Assembly (NCBI RefSeq): GCF_030410485.1
Contig: NZ_JAUHHC010000005.1
Span: forward strand, 558,001 to 622,000
Source: Roseateles violae
Lineage (GTDB): Bacteria; Pseudomonadota; Gammaproteobacteria; Burkholderiales; Burkholderiaceae_C
Direction: 5' to 3'
Length of the DNA stretch: 64,000 nt
The stretch's first letter is position 1. Each line of letters opens with the position of its first letter. The notes under the pieces are model-generated. The model was not told where the DNA came from, searched no databases, and saw only the letters and a program-made list of their open reading frames with translations. The translations under genes and the position numbers were made by a program. Below are positions 60,786 to 64,000 of this stretch, one piece after another.

Positions 60786-61388
60786 TCAGGAACGCAGCAG
60801 ATCCTGCGCGTCGATGATGCGTTCGGCCAGTTCGGCCAGCGGCACGCCGCGGTCCATCGCCATCCGGCGCAGGCGCTTGTAGGCGGCGTCCTCGTCCAGG
60901 CCCTGCTCGCTCATCAATATGCCCTTGGCCCGCTCGACGCGCTTGCGTGCCGTCAGCTGGGCCTGGGCCTGGCTCAGCTCCTGGCGCAGGGCCAGGTCCT
61001 GCTCGAAGCGCGCGATCGCCACCTGCAGCACGGGGCTCAGCCGCTCCGGCCGCAGACCGGCGATCACATAGGCGCTGACGCCGGCCTTCAGCGCGCGGCG
61101 CATCGGATCGTCGCCGCCGTCCTCGGCGAAGACGACGACCGGCCGCGGCATCTGGCTGTTCAGCAGCGCCAGGTTCTCCATCGTGTCGCGGGTCGGCGAC
61201 TCCGCGTCGACGATGACGACATCGGGTCGCAGCCGCAGCACGCAGTCATGGATCAGGGTCGCCGAATCGATCACGCCGACGACCTCGCAGCCCTGGCGCA
61301 CCAGCTCCTGCCGGATCAGCTCGACACGATGGGCGCCGTCGTCGATCAGCAGGATGCGCAGGCTGCGGTGGGAATCGGCGTGGTTCAC
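60786..61388 (-). CDS. nasT: NasT-type ANTAR-domain antiterminator
   Basis: A 200-residue response-regulator-like RNA-binding protein. The REC-like domain (1-125) has LRILLIDDGAHRVELIRQELV and VVIVDAESPTRD. The C-terminal ANTAR domain (about 130-195) has QAQLTARKRVERAKGILMSEQGLDEDAAYKRLRRMAMDRG. By analogy with Azotobacter NasT it binds the paired hairpins in the leader RNA and prevents the terminator from forming. Start is GTG. The ORF ends 278 bases before nrtA. No nasS-like partner sits beside it, so nitrate sensing must come from elsewhere. Confidence 0.92.
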   Translation of the reverse strand: MNHADSHRSLRILLIDDGAHRVELIRQELVRQGCEVVGVIDSATLIHDCVLRLRPDVVIVDAESPTRDTMENLALLNSQMPRPVVVFAEDGGDDPMRRALKAGVSAYVIAGLRPERLSPVLQVAIARFEQDLALRQELSQAQAQLTARKRVERAKGILMSEQGLDEDAAYKRLRRMAMDRGVPLAELAERIIDAQDLLRS

Positions 61389-61418
61389 GCCAGCGTCGCC
61401 GCAAGAAGCGTGCCGTAA

Positions 61419-62696
61419 CTAGCGCTGGGCCAGGTAGGCGATGCGCCGGATCGGCGTGAACAGCGTACCGATGCTGACGACGGCCAGCAGGCACAGCGCC
61501 GCGGCCGTGAACAGCTCGGTCACGTCCAGCACGCGCAACGCCGCGCCGGCCGCCGCCGCGGCCAGCGGCGCCAGGCCCATCACGATGAACATGAACAGCG
61601 CCATGCTGCGGCCGAGCATGGCCGGGGCGATGCGGCGCTGCAGCCAGCTGAACACCGCCACCTGCATGAAGCCGGCCAAGGCGCCCAGCGGCAGCAAGAG
61701 CGCCGCGCCCTGCCAGGCGGCATGAACATGACCGAAGACCAGGAACACGCCGCCGGCGACGGCGTCGATCAGCAGCAGCGTGCCGCCCAGCGTGGACAGC
61801 CGCCACTGCGGTCGCAGGCCCGAGACGGCCATGCCGGCCAGCATGCCCAGACCATGGACCGCCAGCATCAGGCCCAGCGAGGCAGCGCCGCCGGGCAGGC
61901 GCTCGCTGGCCAGCACCGGCAGTGCGACCTGGATGGGCCCGCCGACGAAGAAGGCGATTGCCGCGAAATACAGGAGCAGCGCGCGCAACTCGCGATCGGC
62001 CCAGCAGCTGCGCAAGGCCTCGGCGATCGCCGCGAAGACCGGCTGCCGCGTCTTGGCCGCGGCAGACGCCGTGCGCACGCGCATCAGCGTCCAGGCCGAG
62101 ACCGCGAAGCTCAGCGCGTCGAAGCCGAAGGCCAGCGCCAAGCCGCGAGCGCTCAGCCCCGGTTCGCCGCCGCCGGCCACCAGCAGGCCGGCCAGCACCG
62201 GACCCAGCAGCAGCACCGTCTGGCGCGCGGCCATCATCAGGCCATTGGCCGGCTGCAAGAGTTCGGCCGGCACGGCCTGCGGCAGGATCGCGCTGCCGGC
62301 CGGGTAGCTGAAGGCGGTGGCCAGGCCGATCGCCAGGCTCAGGGCATAGACGGCCGGCAGCGTGGCCGCGCCGCTGATCACCAGCGCCGCCAGCAGGGCC
62401 AGCAGCGCGGCGTTGATCCATTTGGTCAGCAGCAGCACCGTCTTCGGCGAATGGCGGTCGACGATGGCGCCGCCGACGAGGATGAAGCCCGCGCGCGGCA
62501 GACTGCCCAGCGCCAGCACCGTGCCCAGCACCAGGGGATCGCGGTCGATGGCCATCACCAGCCAGGGCAAGGCCAGCAGGGTGAACTGGTCGCCCAGCAT
62601 GGACAGCAGGCCGCCGGCGATCAGCCAGCGGAAGTTCGCATTGGCGAGCAGCGCGCGGCGCGCGGCGCTTGCGACGGCGGGTGCTGGCGTACTCAT
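61419..62696 (-). CDS. MFS transporter of the TipA-like regulator operon
   Basis: A 425-residue major-facilitator with twelve predicted helices. The start is the ATG overlapping the MerR stop as ATGA, so the pair is translationally coupled. The first helices include RWLIAGGLLSMLGDQFTLLALPWLVMAI; the family's RxxDRxxR-like loop is GGAIVDRHSPKTVLL; the central break is near residue 200. It resembles macrolide or multidrug efflux MFS proteins (MefA/EntS-like). Being under a TipAS-domain regulator, it likely exports a drug-like ligand. nasT starts 30 bases downstream. Confidence 0.85.
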   Translation of the reverse strand: MSTPAPAVASAARRALLANANFRWLIAGGLLSMLGDQFTLLALPWLVMAIDRDPLVLGTVLALGSLPRAGFILVGGAIVDRHSPKTVLLLTKWINAALLALLAALVISGAATLPAVYALSLAIGLATAFSYPAGSAILPQAVPAELLQPANGLMMAARQTVLLLGPVLAGLLVAGGGEPGLSARGLALAFGFDALSFAVSAWTLMRVRTASAAAKTRQPVFAAIAEALRSCWADRELRALLLYFAAIAFFVGGPIQVALPVLASERLPGGAASLGLMLAVHGLGMLAGMAVSGLRPQWRLSTLGGTLLLIDAVAGGVFLVFGHVHAAWQGAALLLPLGALAGFMQVAVFSWLQRRIAPAMLGRSMALFMFIVMGLAPLAAAAAGAALRVLDVTELFTAAALCLLAVVSIGTLFTPIRRIAYLAQR

Positions 62697-63445
62697 GTCT
62701 TCTCCTCCTTGTTCAGTGCCGCCAGCGTCTGCTTCGAGCGGCGCAGATAGTCGAGCAGGGCCGGCGTGACGCCGGTCTGACGGCTCAGCTCGGGCTCGGC
62801 CGCATACATGCGCTGCATCGTTTCGCGCATCTCGGGCGCGAACTGGAGGAACTGCTGCTGCAGTTCGAGCCAGCGACTGACGATTGCCTGCACCGACGGG
62901 TCGGCCGGCTCGGTGCCGGCGTTCATCGCCGCCGTTGCCCGCGCGACCAGGCTCGGCCATTCGGCCTCGACGGCCTCGCGCTGGGCCGCGGGCATGGCTT
63001 GCCAGCCGCGCCGCAGCTCGCGCAGCTGCTCGGCGCTCAGATGGCGCTCCTGGATGCCGCGCACGGCCATCGCATCCAGCAGCACCTGCACCGCATCGCC
63101 GCCGTCGCCATGCAACTCGAGCCGCCGGGCCGCATTGCGCAAGGTCTGCAGCAGCATCTCCTGGGTCTGCAGCTGGGCCTCGATCTGCGCGATCTGGGCC
63201 TGCAGCACGGCCGCCAGCGGCTGCGGCCCCTCGCCGTCCAGCAGCGGCGCGATCTCCTTCAGCGACAGGCCGGCATCGCGCAGGGCCAGCACGCGATGCA
63301 GGCGCAAGACATCGGCCTCGCCATAGCGGCGATAGCCGGCCTCGCTGCGGCCGGAGGCGCGCAAGAGGCCCAGCGCCTCGTAGTGATGCAGCGTGCGGAC
63401 CGTCAGCCCCGCGCGCCGGGCCAGCTCTCCAACCGTCAGTTCCAT
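62693..63445 (-). CDS. MerR-family regulator with TipAS-like ligand domain
   Basis: A 250-residue regulator: an N-terminal MerR helix-turn-helix (LTVGELARRAGLTVRTLHHYEALGLLRASGRSEAGYRRYGEADVLRLHRVLALRDAGLSLKEI spans about 3-65), a coiled-coil dimer helix and a C-terminal TipAS-type domain (about 130-245; LSRQTGVTPALLDYL). In TipAL the domain traps thiopeptide antibiotics and activates transcription. The promoter has the MerR 19-base spacer and a perfect operator. It autoregulates and drives the coupled MFS pump, by inference. Confidence 0.9.
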   Translation of the reverse strand: MELTVGELARRAGLTVRTLHHYEALGLLRASGRSEAGYRRYGEADVLRLHRVLALRDAGLSLKEIAPLLDGEGPQPLAAVLQAQIAQIEAQLQTQEMLLQTLRNAARRLELHGDGGDAVQVLLDAMAVRGIQERHLSAEQLRELRRGWQAMPAAQREAVEAEWPSLVARATAAMNAGTEPADPSVQAIVSRWLELQQQFLQFAPEMRETMQRMYAAEPELSRQTGVTPALLDYLRRSKQTLAALNKEEKT

Positions 63446-63471
63446 GGGTGTCCCTCAGCGATGAGGCCCGC

Positions 63472-63502
63472 ATGATGAACCCTGACCTTGCGTCAGGGTC
63501 AA
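63472..63502 (-). promoter_or_regulatory. MerR-type promoter with 19-base spacer and operator
   Basis: On the minus strand TTGACC (63502-63497), 19 bases, then CATCAT gives the long spacer characteristic of MerR-activated promoters. The spacer contains the perfect dyad ACCCTGAC-gcaag-GTCAGGGT (63499-63479). Transcription would start about 20 bases before the regulator ATG. Confidence 0.7.
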
Positions 63503-63536
63503 GCGCCTAAACGGCGAATCTCCGGCTCTTGGCGAA

Positions 63537-63558
63537 TTGACGTTTACGTAAACGTCAA
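63537..63558. promoter_or_regulatory. Perfect 22-base palindrome upstream of icmF
   Basis: TTGACGTTTACGTAAACGTCAA is a perfect palindrome 71 bases upstream of the icmF ATG. It shares ACGTAAACGT with the operator at 12311-12330 near the LiuR-like MerR gene, and so may be a binding site of that regulator. Confidence 0.65.
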
Positions 63559-63629
63559 TCAACCCATAGAATCCGGTCATCTTTGCTGATAGAACCGGCG
63601 CTGGCCCCCGGCCGCCGCAGGAGACACCG

Positions 63630-64000
63630 ATGACCGATCTGTCCGCCGAATACAAGGCCCTGGCCGAGTACCGCCCCACGAACAAGGTGCGTTTCGTCAC
63701 CGCCGCCAGCCTGTTCGACGGCCACGATGCCGCGATCAACATCATGCGGCGCATCCTGCAGAGCATGGGCGCCGAGGTGATCCACCTGGGCCACAACCGC
63801 TCGGTCGACGAGGTCGTCACCGCGGCGCTGCAGGAGGACGCGCAGGGCATCGCCATCAGCTCCTACCAGGGCGGCCATGTCGAGTACTTCAAGTACATGG
63901 TCGAGCTGCTTAAAGCACGCGGCGGCGCCGACATCCAGGTCTTCGGCGGCGGCGGCGGCGTGATCGTGCCGGCCGAGATCCGCGATCTGGCCGATCACGG
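63630..64000 (+). CDS. icmF: Fused isobutyryl-CoA mutase (5' part only)
   Basis: The first 123 residues of IcmF; the gene continues beyond the window. The N-terminal cobalamin-binding domain is complete to about residue 123: [36 protein letters not shown], with the cobalt-ligand His32 in the DxHxxx-type loop (DGHDAA), then [26 protein letters not shown] and [17 protein letters not shown]. IcmF joins this domain, a MeaI-type GTPase and the mutase, and interconverts isobutyryl-CoA and butyryl-CoA (or pivalyl/isovaleryl-CoA). SD gcaggag. A palindrome lies upstream. Confidence 0.9.
   Translation, partial: MTDLSAEYKALAEYRPTNKVRFVTAASLFDGHDAAINIMRRILQSMGAEVIHLGHNRSVDEVVTAALQEDAQGIAISSYQGGHVEYFKYMVELLKARGGADIQVFGGGGGVIVPAEIRDLADH

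Noticed and set aside
1-64000. tRNA, rRNA, CRISPR array, IS element or prophage.
   Set aside because: None was found on reading both strands; intergenic gaps are short and no transposase or integrase motif occurs.

Overview
The window comes from a high-GC Gram-negative bacterium, most likely a betaproteobacterium of the order Burkholderiales (Rubrivivax/Roseateles/Leptothrix-like). The grounds are the strongly G/C-biased codon use, a PEP-CTERM protein gene, the Burkholderiales-type order gmhB-plsC-ygjP next to glyQS, the lnt-corC pair, a cysteine-poor DksA behind a CobW GTPase, and a fused isobutyryl-CoA mutase. This is inference from gene content; no rRNA or tRNA gene was seen. The region looks chromosomal. 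No insertion sequence, phage, integrase, CRISPR array or replication origin was recognised.

Layout. 1-13 kb: stress and redox genes (Hsp20, FMN reductase, two pirins, FMN azoreductase with a divergent LysR regulator), a NarL-type two-component pair, envelope proteins (BON lipoprotein, AsmA, glycine-zipper lipoprotein, TonB-C protein), and a MerR regulator divergent from a metallo-beta-lactamase-fold hydrolase. 13.6-21.4 kb: a minus-strand housekeeping block of ygjP-like protease, plsC, gmhB, glyS, glyQ, lnt and corC. 21.4-27.3 kb: a plus-strand block of a CobW metallochaperone, dksA, a STAS-domain protein and hslVU. 27.2-32.4 kb: small secreted proteins and lipoproteins, a frameshifted PEP-CTERM gene and a chromate transporter. 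32.5-41.9 kb: three signalling genes, then an 1800-residue protein fusing a GMC oxidoreductase, an alpha/beta hydrolase and a PhoD-like phosphoesterase, with a 162-residue partner. 41.9-46.2 kb: coaX and two chemotaxis receptors. 46.3-51.1 kb: the large NAD-glutamate dehydrogenase. 51.1-61.4 kb: a complete nitrate assimilation cluster (nasT, nrtABD, nirBD, nasA, cobA). 61.4-64 kb: a MerR/TipA-like regulator with an MFS transporter, and the 5' end of icmF.

How the genes work together. The nitrate cluster reads as one unit: ABC uptake, reduction of nitrate to nitrite by NasA and to ammonium by NirBD, and CobA for the sirohaem that NirB needs. Its leader contains, in order, a sigma-54-type promoter, two hexaloop hairpins of the kind read by ANTAR proteins, and an intrinsic terminator whose 5' arm overlaps the second hairpin. 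The ANTAR protein NasT is encoded just upstream. This is a textbook-like antitermination switch read from the sequence.

The two most unusual items are the 1800-residue three-enzyme fusion and a shared ACGTAAACGT-containing palindrome. The palindrome lies at the MerR/MBL divergent promoter and again upstream of icmF, 51 kb away, which suggests one regulon for acyl-CoA or branched-chain metabolism.
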